In this document: positions 35,445 through 43,854 of the stretch, in pieces
Layout of the letters: every line of letters begins with the position of its first letter
Numbering within the stretch: position 1 is the first letter of the stretch
Source of the DNA: Roseovarius aestuarii
Lineage (GTDB): Bacteria; Pseudomonadota; Alphaproteobacteria; Rhodobacterales; Rhodobacteraceae
Direction of reading: 5' to 3'
Length of the DNA stretch: 64,000 nt
Assembly (NCBI RefSeq): GCF_019966515.1
Contig: NZ_JAIMIB010000008.1
Span: 1 to 64,000 of the forward strand
Position numbers and translations under genes: made by a program
Notes under the pieces: model-generated
What the model was told of the DNA's origin: nothing
Databases searched by the model: none
What the model saw: only the letters and a program-made list of their open reading frames with translations

Positions 35445-35638
35445 ATGGCCTGTCCGATCAAGGATGCCTGGGTCGAGGCCGGCTGTAGCGACGAAGAAAT
35501 CTGTACCCTACCGCATTGTGCTTCGCCTATCATTGCGCCGCTCTGGAAACCGCCGGTTTCGACTACAGTGTCGAGCTTTGGGCGCCAGGCAAAGATGGCT
35601 GCTACCTGACCAGGATCACCGAAAAATCCGAACCCTAA
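35445..35638 (+). pseudogene. Small frameshifted gene remnant
   Basis: From ATG 35445 the frame reads MACPIKDAWVEAGCSDEE and continues to about 35507. From about 35508 a different frame reads ALCFAYHCAALETAGFDYS and ends at a TAA (35636-35638). Joining the two by a single-base change near 35505-35510 gives a Cys-rich protein of about 64 residues. Both halves look protein-like and share Cys/Glu content, so I read this as one gene broken by an indel. The family is not recognised. Confidence 0.4.
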
Positions 35639-35946
35639 GCTCTGTGCGGGCGCGCGGATTTATTGGCTTAGCTAACGTCGTGGCCTGTCCCGAACCGTCG
35701 CCTGCAAGCATCGCGCAAACGGCGACACGCCACGTTGACCTTCAACCCTGGAATGTACAATTCGTGATCAATTCCCCGTTTTCTTGTGGATTGTTGCGCG
35801 TGAATACACAATATCTGGATATTTTTCTTCCCATATGCCCAATACTTGTTAGACTTTTCCGAATTATGAGTTGGGGGCTCATGCTGTGCGGGGGCACGGC
35901 ATTTGACCCTTCGTGTTGAAGTATGTGATAAAAACGGGGGGCTGTG
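35639..35946. other. 308-bp AT-richer gap before the OmpA-family gene
   Basis: No credible gene seen. The sequence becomes noticeably AT-richer from about 35750 and should contain the promoter of the OmpA-family gene, but no clear -35/-10 pair stands out. Confidence 0.4.
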
Positions 35947-36522
35947 ATGGGTGTCAGGTCACGAACAGCGCACGGATGGCTGAAAGGTCTGGCAATTGCC
36001 GCCATCAGCATAGCGTTGAACGCAAGCGCCGGCTGGGCGCAAAGCAGCGGAAATTCTGCCAAGGGTGAACGATATATTCCAACCATCTGGGTTGACCCGG
36101 ATGGCTGTGAACACTGGGTGATGGATGACGGGTTCGAAGGGTTCATGACGCCGCATGTCACCCGCGACGGCAAACCTGTCTGCCGCCGAGGTAACCTCTG
36201 CGGGGTGGTCAGTTCGGACCAGCTGTTCGCCACCGACAGCGCCCGGATCAGCGCCGCGGGCAAGGCGCGGCTGCGGCAATTCTTCCGGCAGACCAGCGCG
36301 CGCGGCTTCGTGATCACCGGCCATACCGACAGCCGGGCCTCAGACGCCTATAACATGAACCTGTCGCTGCGCCGCGCCAACGCGGTGGCGCGCATCGCCA
36401 AGGCATCGGGCGCGCGCATCAACGGTATTCGTGGCTATGGTGAGCGGCAGCCCAAGGCGTCCAACGCGTCGGCGGCGGGTATGGCCCAGAACCGCCGCGT
36501 CGAAATCATGTGTATCCGGTAG
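35947..36522 (+). CDS. OmpA-family peptidoglycan-binding protein
   Basis: 191-residue exported protein with a signal peptide (GLAIAAISIALNASAGWA, then Q). An N-terminal module of about 45 residues contains WVDPDGCEHWVMDDGFEG and RDGKPVCRRG. The C-terminal OmpA/MotB-like domain (about residues 90-190) has the peptidoglycan-contact pattern ITGHTDSRASDAYNMNLSLR and NRRVEI. It probably links envelope components to the cell wall. The ATG at 35947 follows a GGGGGG run by 5 nt. The next gene, 11 nt downstream, carries the same N-terminal module in a lipoprotein. Confidence 0.85.
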   Translation: MGVRSRTAHGWLKGLAIAAISIALNASAGWAQSSGNSAKGERYIPTIWVDPDGCEHWVMDDGFEGFMTPHVTRDGKPVCRRGNLCGVVSSDQLFATDSARISAAGKARLRQFFRQTSARGFVITGHTDSRASDAYNMNLSLRRANAVARIAKASGARINGIRGYGERQPKASNASAAGMAQNRRVEIMCIR

Positions 36523-36532
36523 GGGGCAGGCT

Positions 36533-36847
36533 ATGACAATTACAAAAGTGATATTGTGCCTTTCCGCGATCGGAATGCTAAGCGCCTGCGGTGAAGGCGG
36601 CGGCGGCCAGGTAGGTCAGGACAAATCCATCGACTACGGCTTCAAGAAAAAGCACCTCAGCCAATTGCAGGCGGGCGTCTGGGTCGATCCTAATGGCTGC
36701 GATCACTGGATCATCGACGACGGGATCGAGGGATATCTTTCGCAACGCCTGGACCGCAACGGTAAACCGGTCTGCTCAGGCATTGCGCCGCCGACCCATG
36801 TCACCGGCCCGTTCCAGGGCCGTCAGACGGTGGGCGACACTTTCTGA
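36533..36847 (+). CDS. Small lipoprotein sharing a module with the upstream OmpA-family protein
   Basis: 104-residue predicted lipoprotein with lipobox LSAC at residues 16-19, followed by a Gly-rich linker. The rest is mostly one module, WVDPNGCDHWIIDDGIEG then LDRNGKPVC, nearly the same as in the preceding OmpA-family protein. The two cysteines of the module could form a disulfide. The start at 36533 follows AGGGGG, 11 nt after the upstream stop, so the pair is an operon. A strong terminator follows. The role is unknown, presumably in the outer membrane. Confidence 0.78.
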   Translation: MTITKVILCLSAIGMLSACGEGGGGQVGQDKSIDYGFKKKHLSQLQAGVWVDPNGCDHWIIDDGIEGYLSQRLDRNGKPVCSGIAPPTHVTGPFQGRQTVGDTF

Positions 36848-36871
36848 ACAGGGCGTACAGGTCGAAATCAG

Positions 36872-36901
36872 CCGCGGGCCCGCCGGGTCCGCGGTTTTTT
36901 C
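36872..36901 (+). terminator. Rho-independent terminator after the lipoprotein gene
   Basis: Stem of about 10 bp (CCGCGGGCCC with GGGTCCGCGG, one G-U pair) and a 3-nt loop, immediately followed by six T residues. Confidence 0.85.
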
Positions 36902-36998
36902 GTTAACATCCATCAACAAATGCCCACTTGCCCTTGCGCCTGCGGGCGCAACTTGGCACGGTTTGAGAAAAATGAATCCTTTTAGCGCGGAGATTTGA

Positions 36999-38006
36999 TT
37001 GATCAGCAGCGAGTTGCCTCAAGCCCTGGACCCGGCCCTGCAGCATGAAGAGGTCGTGGAATTCCCCGATAACCGCCTGCTGATCGACCTTTGCGGCGAA
37101 TTCGACCGAAACCTGGCTGATATCGAACAGAAGCTAAACGTGCAGATCATGCGCCGGGGCAATCAACTGGTTGCCGTGGGCGAAGAGGTGCCGGCGAAAG
37201 AGGCCATTTCTGTGCTTCAGGCGCTCTACCAACGGCTGGAAACCGGCAAAGAGGTCGAACCGGGTGACATTGACCGCGAATTGCGCATGGGTGGCTCGGA
37301 CAAGGGCACCGGCAGTCGCGCGGGCGACCAGCTTGAAATGTTCAAGGGCGGCGCGGTCGAGATCAAGACCCGCAAGAAACTGGTTGAGCCACGTACCGAG
37401 GCGCAAAAAGCCTATGTACGGGCATTGTTTTCCAAGGAACTGGCCTTCGGCATCGGCCCGGCGGGCACCGGCAAGACCTATCTGGCCGTCGCCGCGGGCG
37501 TGTCGATGTTTATCGAGGGTCATGTCGACCGGATCATCCTGTCCCGTCCGGCGGTCGAGGCGGGCGAGAAGCTGGGCTATCTGCCCGGCGACATGAAGGA
37601 CAAGGTCGATCCTTACATGCAGCCGCTTTACGACGCGCTGAACGATTTCCTGCCCGGCAAGCAACTCGCCAAACTGATCGAGGAAAAGCGCATCGAAATC
37701 GCACCGCTGGCCTTCATGCGTGGGCGGACGCTAGCCAACGCCTTCGTGGTGCTCGACGAGGCGCAAAACGCCACTTCGATGCAGATGAAGATGTTCCTGA
37801 CCCGCCTGGGCGAGGGTTCGCGCATGGTCATCACCGGCGACCGCTCCCAGATCGACCTGCCACGCGGCGTCACGTCGGGCCTGCATGATGCTGAGCGCCT
37901 CCTGAAAACCATCAAGGACATCAGTTTCAGCTATTTCACCTCGAAGGATGTCGTGCGCCATCCGCTTGTCGCCGCCATCATCGAGGCGTATGAGGCCGAT
38001 ACCTGA
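36999..38006 (+). CDS. ybeZ: PhoH-like ATPase (YbeZ family)
   Basis: 335-residue PhoH-family protein, a P-loop NTPase linked to RNA metabolism and regularly encoded next to ybeY. An N-terminal KH-like region (about residues 20-90) precedes Walker [12 protein letters not shown] and Walker [12 protein letters not shown], then [13 protein letters not shown]. The start is a TTG at 36999, 7 nt after GGAG; no in-frame ATG gives the full N-terminus. ybeY begins 17 nt downstream. Confidence 0.92.
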   Translation: MISSELPQALDPALQHEEVVEFPDNRLLIDLCGEFDRNLADIEQKLNVQIMRRGNQLVAVGEEVPAKEAISVLQALYQRLETGKEVEPGDIDRELRMGGSDKGTGSRAGDQLEMFKGGAVEIKTRKKLVEPRTEAQKAYVRALFSKELAFGIGPAGTGKTYLAVAAGVSMFIEGHVDRIILSRPAVEAGEKLGYLPGDMKDKVDPYMQPLYDALNDFLPGKQLAKLIEEKRIEIAPLAFMRGRTLANAFVVLDEAQNATSMQMKMFLTRLGEGSRMVITGDRSQIDLPRGVTSGLHDAERLLKTIKDISFSYFTSKDVVRHPLVAAIIEAYEADT

Positions 38007-38023
38007 ACCGCGAACGGCCCCGC

Positions 38024-38512
38024 ATGCTGACCGAAACCATGATCGAAGATGACCGTTGGAAAACGGCTAATCTGGCCGCGCTGTCCGAGCGCGCCGCCAC
38101 GGCTACGCTCGCTCATCTGGGGCTGGACCCGGCCCAGTGGGAGGTCAGCGTACTCGGCTGCGACGACGCACGGATCGCCACGCTCAACGAAGATTTTCGT
38201 GACAAGCCCCAGCCCACTAATGTGCTTAGCTGGCCCAGTGAGGATCGCGCGCCCGAAGCACCCGGTGCCACGCCGAAAGCGCCCGAACCGGGCCCTGATC
38301 CGGAGCTTGGTGACATCGCCATCGCCTTTGACACCTGCACGCGCGAGGCCAGCGAGGCCGGAAAACCGCTCAGCGACCATATAACTCACTTAATCGTTCA
38401 TGCGGTGTTACATCTTTTGGGCTATGACCATATCCGTGACGAAGATGCCACCGTGATGCAGACAATCGAGGTCGAGGTACTTGGCAAACTGGGTCTTGCT
38501 GACCCATATTAG
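38024..38512 (+). CDS. ybeY: Endoribonuclease YbeY
   Basis: 162-residue metal-dependent endoribonuclease involved in 16S rRNA 3' maturation and ribosome quality control. The Zn site is HAVLHLLGYDHIRDED, with all three histidines intact. The preceding PTNVLSWPSE segment is also conserved, and a Pro-rich insertion (about residues 75-95) separates the two. Part of the phoH-ybeY-corC-lnt operon. Confidence 0.93.
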   Translation: MLTETMIEDDRWKTANLAALSERAATATLAHLGLDPAQWEVSVLGCDDARIATLNEDFRDKPQPTNVLSWPSEDRAPEAPGATPKAPEPGPDPELGDIAIAFDTCTREASEAGKPLSDHITHLIVHAVLHLLGYDHIRDEDATVMQTIEVEVLGKLGLADPY

Positions 38513-38554
38513 GCGACGTGGGGCGTTTTAGCACTGCAATTTTGGAAAGAGAGA

Positions 38555-39442
38555 ATGGGCGACACGATAGACGGATCCTCTAACGCAGCGCATCGCGCGC
38601 AGGCGTCAAGCCAGGATGATGAGGAACAGGGCGGATTTTTACGCCGCATATTCGGGGCGTTCAGTCCCGGCGAAGATCAGACGGATGATGATGAACAGTT
38701 GACCGGCCCCAAGGCCGAGGGTCAGCCGGGTATCGGCAACCTGCGCCGTATGGCGGTCGAGGATGCGGCGATTCCCAAGGCCGATATCGTGTCTGTGCCG
38801 TCCACCATCGGCAAGGAAGAACTGGTGCAGGTTTTCCGCGACAGCGGGTTGACCCGTTTGCCGGTCTACAAGGGCACGCTGGATACGCCTATCGGCATGG
38901 TCCACCTCAAGGATCTGGCGCTCAAACACGGCTTTAACGGTGCGGGCGGGCGATTCTCGCTCAAACGCATGCTGCGTCCGCTGCTCTTTGTGCCGCCCTC
39001 GATGCCAATAGGCGTGCTTTTGCAGAAAATGCAGAGCGAGCGGCGCCACATGGCGCTGGTGATCGACGAATATGGCGGTGTCGACGGGCTGATCACGATC
39101 GAGGACCTGATCGAACAGGTCGTGGGCGAGATCGAGGATGAACATGACATTGCCGAGGACGGGTATTGGACACAGGAAACCTCGGGCGATTACCTGGCGG
39201 TGGCCAAGACACCGCTGAAAGAGTTCGAGGATGAGATTGGCCTGTCGCTGACTGAGGCGGACGAGGTTGATGAAGAAGAGATCGACACGCTGGGCGGTCT
39301 GGTTTTCATGCTGCTCGGTCGCGTCCCGGTACGCGGCGAAGTGGTCGAACATCCCACCGGCGTGATGATTGAGGTTGTCGATGCCGATCCCCGCCGCATC
39401 AAACGACTGAAGGTTTGCCTGCCCGGCCACAAGAATGACTGA
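38555..39442 (+). CDS. CorC/HlyC-family CBS-domain protein
   Basis: 295-residue soluble protein with a tandem CBS pair (about residues 65-190; ends in DEYGGVDGLITIEDLIEQVVGEIEDEHD). A C-terminal CorC/HlyC transporter-associated domain (about 205-290) has EEIDTLGGLVFMLLGRVP. Family members are linked to Mg/Co efflux or to membrane integrity. The DUF21 membrane domain found in larger relatives is absent, as in CorC. It overlaps the lnt start by 8 nt. Confidence 0.9.
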   Translation: MGDTIDGSSNAAHRAQASSQDDEEQGGFLRRIFGAFSPGEDQTDDDEQLTGPKAEGQPGIGNLRRMAVEDAAIPKADIVSVPSTIGKEELVQVFRDSGLTRLPVYKGTLDTPIGMVHLKDLALKHGFNGAGGRFSLKRMLRPLLFVPPSMPIGVLLQKMQSERRHMALVIDEYGGVDGLITIEDLIEQVVGEIEDEHDIAEDGYWTQETSGDYLAVAKTPLKEFEDEIGLSLTEADEVDEEEIDTLGGLVFMLLGRVPVRGEVVEHPTGVMIEVVDADPRRIKRLKVCLPGHKND

Positions 39443-40955
39443 CATGGCGCAGCCCGGATTTGCCAGCCGCGTGAACGGGTTGCGCGGGGTCTATCGGATT
39501 TCGATCTGGCTGGGTCTGGGGGCGCTGGCGGCGCTGGGGCAGGCGCCCTGGGGGCTCTGGCCGCTGACGATCGCTGCGCTGGCCCTGATCATCGCGCTGT
39601 TCAGGCAGGCTCCGGACATGCGTCGCGCCTTGCTGATGGGCTGGGTCGCCGGGACTGGTTATTTCATGCTGGCACTCAGCTGGATTGTCGAGCCGTTCCT
39701 GGTTGATGTCGCCCGCCACGGCTGGATGGCGCCCTTCGCGTTGATCGGGCTTTCCGCGTATCTCGCATTCTACTGGGCGGCGGGTTTTGCCGTAGCCCGT
39801 GCGCTTGGCGGCGGCAGTGTTGCGCTGATCGTTGCCTTCACCGTAGGCGAATCGCTGCGCGGTTATCTCTTTACCGGCTTTCCCTGGGCGCAGATCGGCC
39901 ATGTCTGGATCGACACGCCGATGCTGCAATGGGCCGCCTTTGCCGGGCCGCTCGGCCTGATCGCGGTAACATGGGCAGCAGCCACCGCGCTCTGGCATCT
40001 GGTGGCGCGCCGTCAGGTTATTGGCGGCGGCGTACTGGCAGGCATCGCTGCGCTTTACCTGACCGGCGCCCTGATCGCGCCTGCCACCGCAACCGCGACC
40101 GACGCGCCCAAGGTGCGTCTTGTCCAGCCCAACGCGCCGCAGCACGAAAAATGGGATCCGGCGATGATCCCGATCTTTTTCGACCGCCAGCTGGAATTTT
40201 CCGCCGCTGGCGACACCCGTCCCGATCTGATCGTCTGGCCGGAAACATCCATCCCGGTGCTGTTGAACAATGCTGAACCGGCGCTTGAGGCGATCTCGGA
40301 TGCCGCAGGCGAGGTGCCTGTGGTGGCCGGGTTGCAGCGGCTTGACGGATCACAGATCTACAACTCACTGGTGGCATTGGGTGCGGATGGTACGGTGACA
40401 TCGCTTTACGACAAACATCACCTCGTGCCCTTCGGCGAATTCGTCCCCTTCGGCAATTTCATGGCTCGTTTCGGTATTGCCGGGATTGCCGCGCAGGATG
40501 GTCACGGTTTCAGCGCCGGTCCGCGTGGGCGGGTGATCGAGCTGGGGGACATCGGCAAGGCGCTTCCTCTGATCTGCTACGAAAGCGTTTTTGCCCGTGA
40601 TCTGCGCGCGGCGCCGGAACGCGCGGATTTCATCCTGCTCATTACCAATGATGCCTGGTTCGGCAAGATATCTGGCCCGTATCAGCATCTCGCACAGGCG
40701 CGGCTGCGCAGCGTCGAACAGGGGCTGCCGATGATCCGGGCCGCCAATACCGGCATCTCGGCGATGATCGACCCGGCGGGCCGGATCACGCATAGCCTGC
40801 CTTTGGGACAGGCCGGATGGATCGACGCGCCGTTGCCACTGCCGCGTCCGCCAACGCTATATGCGCGGATCGGGGACCTGCCGGTGCTGGCAGTGCTTTT
40901 GCTGATCCTGGGAGGCACGGTCCTGCGGAACCGTGCACAGCGACCCCCGCGTTAG
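39435..40955 (+). CDS. lnt: Apolipoprotein N-acyltransferase
   Basis: 506-residue inner-membrane enzyme that adds the third acyl chain to lipoproteins. About six N-terminal helices (to about residue 215) are followed by the nitrilase-like domain. Its catalytic Glu is in IVWPETSIP, Lys in YDKHHLVPFGEF and Cys in LICYESVF, with a final helix near the C-terminus. The start overlaps the CorC-like gene; an ATG at 39444 is also possible. Last gene of the phoH operon. Confidence 0.94.
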   Translation: MTDMAQPGFASRVNGLRGVYRISIWLGLGALAALGQAPWGLWPLTIAALALIIALFRQAPDMRRALLMGWVAGTGYFMLALSWIVEPFLVDVARHGWMAPFALIGLSAYLAFYWAAGFAVARALGGGSVALIVAFTVGESLRGYLFTGFPWAQIGHVWIDTPMLQWAAFAGPLGLIAVTWAAATALWHLVARRQVIGGGVLAGIAALYLTGALIAPATATATDAPKVRLVQPNAPQHEKWDPAMIPIFFDRQLEFSAAGDTRPDLIVWPETSIPVLLNNAEPALEAISDAAGEVPVVAGLQRLDGSQIYNSLVALGADGTVTSLYDKHHLVPFGEFVPFGNFMARFGIAGIAAQDGHGFSAGPRGRVIELGDIGKALPLICYESVFARDLRAAPERADFILLITNDAWFGKISGPYQHLAQARLRSVEQGLPMIRAANTGISAMIDPAGRITHSLPLGQAGWIDAPLPLPRPPTLYARIGDLPVLAVLLLILGGTVLRNRAQRPPR

Positions 40956-41330
40956 ATGGTGTCATGCTGTATCAACTAGCCCGGAAGCCGCAGTTCAGGT
41001 TTCGCGCCGCGCGAAAACAAGGCCGCCGCGCGTCGCGGGTCTGTCCGTAAGGACCGGCGATTTGGAGGATAAAGCGCCCACCAGTGCAATTGGGCAGCCA
41101 TCCCGCAGTTGGGCGATCTGCGGCTTCATTTCAATGTCTGCTCGCCGTCGACACCAACCGCGACCTTTCCATCTAACTCTCGTATGATCCCGGCATGGTT
41201 TCCCGAAACAGGGTAATCCCGCTGTGGCGCAAAGATTGGTGCCTAATTGCGAACAATTTCATCGCGGTTACCGCCAGGACGCTTTAACGATTGACGTGAC
41301 AGCGACCCGGCCTTAACCAGTTCCGAACCC
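40956..41330. other. Gap between lnt and the metK riboswitch
   Basis: 375 bp with no convincing reading frame. The first 90 bases are very GC-rich (GCCGCCGCGCG repeats) and may end lnt transcription. The last 90 contain a TTGACG at 41291 that could be the -35 of metK, but no good -10 follows. Confidence 0.4.
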
Positions 41331-41374
41331 CGTCACAACGGCTTCCTGGCGTGACGGTTAACTTTAATGGAGCG
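41331..41374 (+). ncRNA. SAM/SAH riboswitch upstream of metK
   Basis: CGTCAC (41331-41336) pairs with GTGACG (41351-41356) around the conserved loop AACGGCTTCCTGGC. The following AATGGAGCG contains the metK ribosome-binding GGAG and can pair back with the GGCTTCC loop as a pseudoknot. This matches the Rhodobacterales SAM/SAH riboswitch as I know it, both in sequence and in position. Binding of S-adenosylmethionine would sequester the GGAG and lower metK translation. Confidence 0.92.
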
Positions 41375-41379
41375 TTTTC

Positions 41380-42546
41380 ATGTCCCGCAATAACTATGTT
41401 TTTACCTCGGAGTCCGTATCGGAGGGTCACCCCGATAAGGTGTGCGACCGCATTTCGGATGCCATTTTGGATGCCTTTATCGCCGAAGAACCCGAAGCCC
41501 GGGTCGCGTGCGAAACTTTTGCCACCAGTTCAATGGTCGTCATCGGCGGCGAAGTTGGACTTTCAGATCAGGAGCGCCTCAAAAGCTTCATGGGCAGCAT
41601 CGGCCAGATCGCCCGCGACTGCATCAAGGATATCGGTTACGAGCAGGACAAGTTTCACTGGAACACCTGCCATGTGCTGAACTTCCTGCACGAACAATCG
41701 GCGCATATCGCGCAAGGCGTCGACAAGGACGGGGCCGGCGACCAGGGCATCATGTTCGGGTATGCCACGACTGAGACCGACGCGCTGATGCCTGCGCCGA
41801 TTCAGTACAGCCACGCGATCCTGCGCCGGCTGGCCGAGGCGCGCAAATCCGGCGCCGAGCCGACACTGCGCCCTGATGCCAAAAGCCAACTCTCGCTGCG
41901 CTATGTCGATGGCAAACCGGTCGAGGTGACCTCTGTCGTGCTGTCGACGCAGCATGCCGACGAGAGCCAGAAAAGCGATGATATCCGCGCCATTGTCGAG
42001 CCCTATATCCGCGAAGTCCTGCCCGCGGGCTGGCTCAACGATAAGACCGAATGGTGGGTCAACCCCACCGGCACTTTCGTGATCGGCGGCCCCGATGGCG
42101 ATGCCGGCCTGACCGGGCGCAAGATCATTGTCGATACCTATGGTGGTGCCGCGCCTCATGGTGGTGGCGCGTTTTCTGGCAAGGATCCGACCAAGGTCGA
42201 CCGTTCGGCAGCCTATGCGGCACGCTATCTGGCCAAGAACGTCGTAGCTGCGGGCATGGCCGAACGCTGCACCATCCAGCTTAGCTATGCGATCGGTGTG
42301 TCCAAACCGCTGTCAATCTATGCCGATACCCACGGCACCGGCGAGGCTGATCCCGCCGAGATCGAAAAGGCCATCGGTCAATGTATGGATCTCAGCCCGC
42401 GCGGCATTCGCGAGCACTTGCAGCTGAACCGGCCGATCTATCAGCGGACCGCGGCTTATGGCCATTTCGGGCGCGAGCCCGAGGCCGATGGCGGCTTTAG
42501 CTGGGAAAAGACCGATCTGGTCGACGCGCTGAAAAAGGCGGTCTGA
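41380..42546 (+). CDS. metK: S-adenosylmethionine synthetase
   Basis: 388-residue enzyme making S-adenosylmethionine from methionine and ATP. Conserved segments include [20 protein letters not shown] at the N-terminus, [32 protein letters not shown] and the [19 protein letters not shown] loop. The ATG is 7 nt after the GGAG inside the SAM/SAH riboswitch, so its translation is feedback-controlled. A strong terminator follows the gene. Confidence 0.97.
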   Translation: MSRNNYVFTSESVSEGHPDKVCDRISDAILDAFIAEEPEARVACETFATSSMVVIGGEVGLSDQERLKSFMGSIGQIARDCIKDIGYEQDKFHWNTCHVLNFLHEQSAHIAQGVDKDGAGDQGIMFGYATTETDALMPAPIQYSHAILRRLAEARKSGAEPTLRPDAKSQLSLRYVDGKPVEVTSVVLSTQHADESQKSDDIRAIVEPYIREVLPAGWLNDKTEWWVNPTGTFVIGGPDGDAGLTGRKIIVDTYGGAAPHGGGAFSGKDPTKVDRSAAYAARYLAKNVVAAGMAERCTIQLSYAIGVSKPLSIYADTHGTGEADPAEIEKAIGQCMDLSPRGIREHLQLNRPIYQRTAAYGHFGREPEADGGFSWEKTDLVDALKKAV

Positions 42547-42578
42547 CCGGTTCGCTAAAAGATCAGAAACCTATCGGG

Positions 42579-42607
42579 AAACGGCGTAGTACTTCTACGC
42601 CGTTTTT
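42579..42607 (+). terminator. Rho-independent terminator after metK
   Basis: 11-bp perfect stem AAACGGCGTAG / CTACGCCGTTT with a 5-nt loop, running into a TTTTT tract. Confidence 0.85.
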
Positions 42608-42678
42608 CGTTGGCGGCGGGCGTGCGGTCGGATTTACGTGAACCCTGTAGGGCATTTTTCGAGGCAGGGTCGATCTGC

Positions 42679-42719
42679 GTACGTTTTATGCGTACATCCT
42701 GTACGTTCCGTACGTTTTT
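42679..42719. repeat. Cluster of four GTAC-containing short repeats
   Basis: GTAC occurs at 42679, 42692, 42701 and 42710, each in a CGTACRTT-like context. The last two form a small hairpin (GTACG-TTC-CGTAC) followed by GTTTTT. It lies between the metK terminator and the end of the convergent phosphatase gene, and may be a backup terminator or a protein-binding array. Confidence 0.4.
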
Positions 42720-43216
42720 CAGCTCGGCATCAGCTCTCTTGGGATGACGAAATCCAGTACTTTGCCAGTACCGGGTTTCAGGTCGTTCCACGCCTCTACC
42801 GAAAAGTCCACAACCAGGGTGGCACAGGTTGGATAGTCGCCAAATCTGGGGTGTTCGGGCGGCGACGTCACCAGATCATGTGCGAACCACGCGATGCCGG
42901 GATTGTGCCCCAGCATCAGTACGCATTGACCGGTGGCCTGATTCAATATGCTCATCATCTGGCCCGACCCGGCATGGTAAAGCGTGTCCAGAAAGCTCCG
43001 CTCAGCGTCCAGACCCAGTCTTTCGCAGGTTTCTCTTGTGCGGGTTGAGGATGACGTAAGTATCTGATCAGGAATATAATTATTCTCCCTCAGCCAATTC
43101 CCCAAGGCCTCTGCCGAGCGTTGTCCGCGCCCGTTCAAGGGGCGTATCTTGTCCTCCTGCGCCGGGTTGGCCCAGCTTGATTTCGCATGTCGCATCAGGA
43201 TCAATCGCCGCGTCAT
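42719..43216 (-). CDS. SixA-type histidine phosphatase
   Basis: 165-residue member of the histidine phosphatase (phosphoglycerate mutase-like) family. The catalytic RHG-type motif is LILMRHAKSSW near the N-terminus, and the second catalytic His is in LMLGHNPGIAWF. The closest known type is SixA, which dephosphorylates phosphohistidine on signalling proteins. The ATG at 43216 has GGAGG 6 nt upstream and overlaps the stop of the 4Fe-4S protein gene (ATGA). Confidence 0.87.
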   Translation of the reverse strand: MTRRLILMRHAKSSWANPAQEDKIRPLNGRGQRSAEALGNWLRENNYIPDQILTSSSTRTRETCERLGLDAERSFLDTLYHAGSGQMMSILNQATGQCVLMLGHNPGIAWFAHDLVTSPPEHPRFGDYPTCATLVVDFSVEAWNDLKPGTGKVLDFVIPRELMPS

Positions 43217-43854
43217 CTGAACGCCTCCATGTGAAAGGCCGACTGTGCTTCGGTCCGTTGAAAGCCTTGTCCGACCGGACAGGCCCGACGCGCTGCGCAA
43301 CCTTTTGCCATACAATCATTTTCTGGCCGGTCCAGATCAGCCTTGCAGGCCGGGACATCATAAAACTCCGGCTGTAGCGCCCCGACCGGACAGGCGGTAC
43401 GGCAGGGCTGAGCTTCACAGGATAAACAGGGGTTTGGAGCGGTTTCGGGCAATTCCAGCCATTCAGACAAGCCCAATGCGCCACGATACGACGTCCAGAG
43501 CCCGGCCACGTCATGCACCAGCATTCCCACCGGCGACACATGTGCCCGGCCGCTTTGCCTGGCCCAGCTGATGAACGGCTGATGGGGTGGTCCGCCGAAG
43601 GGAAAAAGCGCCTTTGCGGTCAATTTGTTAGCAAGGTCACCGATTACTCGCGCTGACCATCGATCTATCGGATCGGGCTGCCCGTCCTGATATTCGGGCG
43701 AGGTGGTGAAATACGCCCAGAAACCCGGCTCATCTGGACCTAGCAGTACCAGTGTCTGTACATCCTCCGGCACGTCCTCGGGGGCCGGATGAAGCACGCC
43801 ATAGATGGCAAGCTGGTGCTTTTCAGCAGCTATTCCAATCTCCTGAAAGTTCAT
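43213..43854 (-). CDS. 4Fe-4S ferredoxin-domain protein
   Basis: 213-residue protein. The first 130 residues or so are uncharacterised, with VQTLVLLGPDEPGFWAYF and FPFGGPPHQPFISWA. The C-terminal part carries a cysteine-rich cluster region, CLSCEAQPCRTACPVGAL, and a second set in CMAKGCAARRACPVG, suitable for one or two [4Fe-4S] centres, as in QueG-like and other ferredoxin proteins. The start at 43854 overlaps the stop of the desaturase-family gene by 4 nt (ATGA) and lacks its own ribosome-binding site, so it depends on coupled translation. Confidence 0.82.
   Translation of the reverse strand: MNFQEIGIAAEKHQLAIYGVLHPAPEDVPEDVQTLVLLGPDEPGFWAYFTTSPEYQDGQPDPIDRWSARVIGDLANKLTAKALFPFGGPPHQPFISWARQSGRAHVSPVGMLVHDVAGLWTSYRGALGLSEWLELPETAPNPCLSCEAQPCRTACPVGALQPEFYDVPACKADLDRPENDCMAKGCAARRACPVGQGFQRTEAQSAFHMEAFR

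Noticed and set aside
42679-42719. Short repeats considered as a CRISPR array
   Set aside because: Repeats are only about 8 nt with unequal short spacing and no cas genes nearby.
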